From Actinomycetes bacterium (GTDB lineage: Bacteria; Actinomycetota; Actinomycetes; Propionibacteriales; Propionibacteriaceae), in contig JAKOQD010000181.1 of the NCBI GenBank assembly GCA_029778515.1, positions 1-5,589 of the forward strand: a stretch of 5,589 nt of DNA. Direction: 5' to 3'. Every line of letters begins with the position of its first letter. Position 1 is the first letter of the stretch. This document shows positions 5,428-5,589 of this stretch, piece by piece. Under the pieces are notes generated by a model. It ran no database searches. It saw only the letters and a program-made list of their open reading frames with translations, and was not told the DNA's origin. Position numbers and translations under genes: made by a program.

Positions 5428-5589
5428 TCAGTGGGCGACCTGGGCGAAGCGCTCGGCGCCTCGGGTGGCCATCTCCTCGTACTCCTCCCAGCGACGCAGG
5501 ACCTGCTCCTGGCCCAAAGCGAGCAGGCGCTCGGCCGAGTCGGGATCGGAGTTCATCAGCATCCGGAAGCGCAGTTCCTTCATGTGATA
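5428..5589 (-). CDS. nifJ: Pyruvate:ferredoxin (flavodoxin) oxidoreductase, C-terminal end (partial)
   Basis: A minus-strand frame is open from the right edge to a TGA at 5430-5428, giving 53 residues. KELRFRMLMNSDPDSAERLL (4-23) followed by ALGQEQVLRRWEEYEEMA (24-41) matches the extreme C-terminus of single-chain pyruvate:ferredoxin/flavodoxin oxidoreductases, where the pattern is NExRYxML...P..A..LL..AQ..V..RW..YE.LA. The full enzyme (about 1,150-1,200 residues, thiamine diphosphate and iron-sulfur clusters) interconverts pyruvate + CoA and acetyl-CoA + CO2 with reduced ferredoxin or flavodoxin. Only this helical tail is visible, so cofactor motifs cannot be checked. The remaining 12 residues (TRGAERFAQVAH) are an unremarkable extension. 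It converges on the HAAS gene with only 13 bases between the stops and no evident terminator. Other 2-oxoacid oxidoreductases are possible. Confidence 0.72.
   Translation of the reverse strand, partial: YHMKELRFRMLMNSDPDSAERLLALGQEQVLRRWEEYEEMATRGAERFAQVAH

Noticed and set aside
4730..5587. Plus-strand open frame of 285 codons
   Set aside because: It overlaps the HAAS gene in another frame and runs antisense into the oxidoreductase tail; composition is Arg/Gly/Ala-rich.

Overview
The window is very GC-rich. It has actinobacterial-type genes, GC-biased third codon positions, a leaderless-looking promoter and ATGA start/stop couplings, so it most likely comes from a high-GC Gram-positive (Actinomycetota). 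The order or genus cannot be fixed from the sequence. All calls rest on motifs recognised by eye; no search was run.

Left part (1-2745, plus strand): the C-terminal end of a Cthe_2159-type (DUF4353-like) carbohydrate-binding beta-helix protein. A 204-base gap follows, holding a long inverted repeat and a possible seven-codon leader ORF. Next come a twin-arginine-exported phosphodiester glycosidase (NAGPA fold) and, three codons' worth of sequence or less away, a fused GT2 glycosyltransferase-GtrA membrane protein. The last two almost certainly form one transcription unit. Together they suggest a cell-surface or extracellular glycan function: a lipid-linked sugar made and moved across the membrane, an enzyme acting on sugar-phosphodiester bonds outside, and a secreted glycan-binding protein.

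Middle part (2699-4057, minus strand): a GT4-family (GT-B) glycosyltransferase runs convergently into the GT2-GtrA gene. The two 3' ends overlap by 47 bases, across an 18-bp tandem duplication. Its translation start is uncertain. The annotatable start is GTG at 4057, but the best Shine-Dalgarno sequence sits in front of an in-frame ATC.

Right part (4058-5589): a divergent intergenic region carries a second, degenerate copy of the inverted-repeat element and two perfect short palindromes upstream of a PadR-family regulator gene. That gene overlaps by ATGA with a gene for a five-helix membrane protein with an N-terminal HAAS-like domain, a typical PadR/HAAS autoregulated pair. At the right edge, convergent on the minus strand, lie the last 53 residues of a protein that looks like pyruvate:ferredoxin (flavodoxin) oxidoreductase (NifJ type).

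No RNA genes, CRISPR arrays, insertion sequences or phage genes were seen. The most interesting points are the repeated inverted-repeat element, the phased CTAG/palindrome promoter of the PadR gene, the possible AUC start, and the putative coupled leader ORF before the glycosidase.
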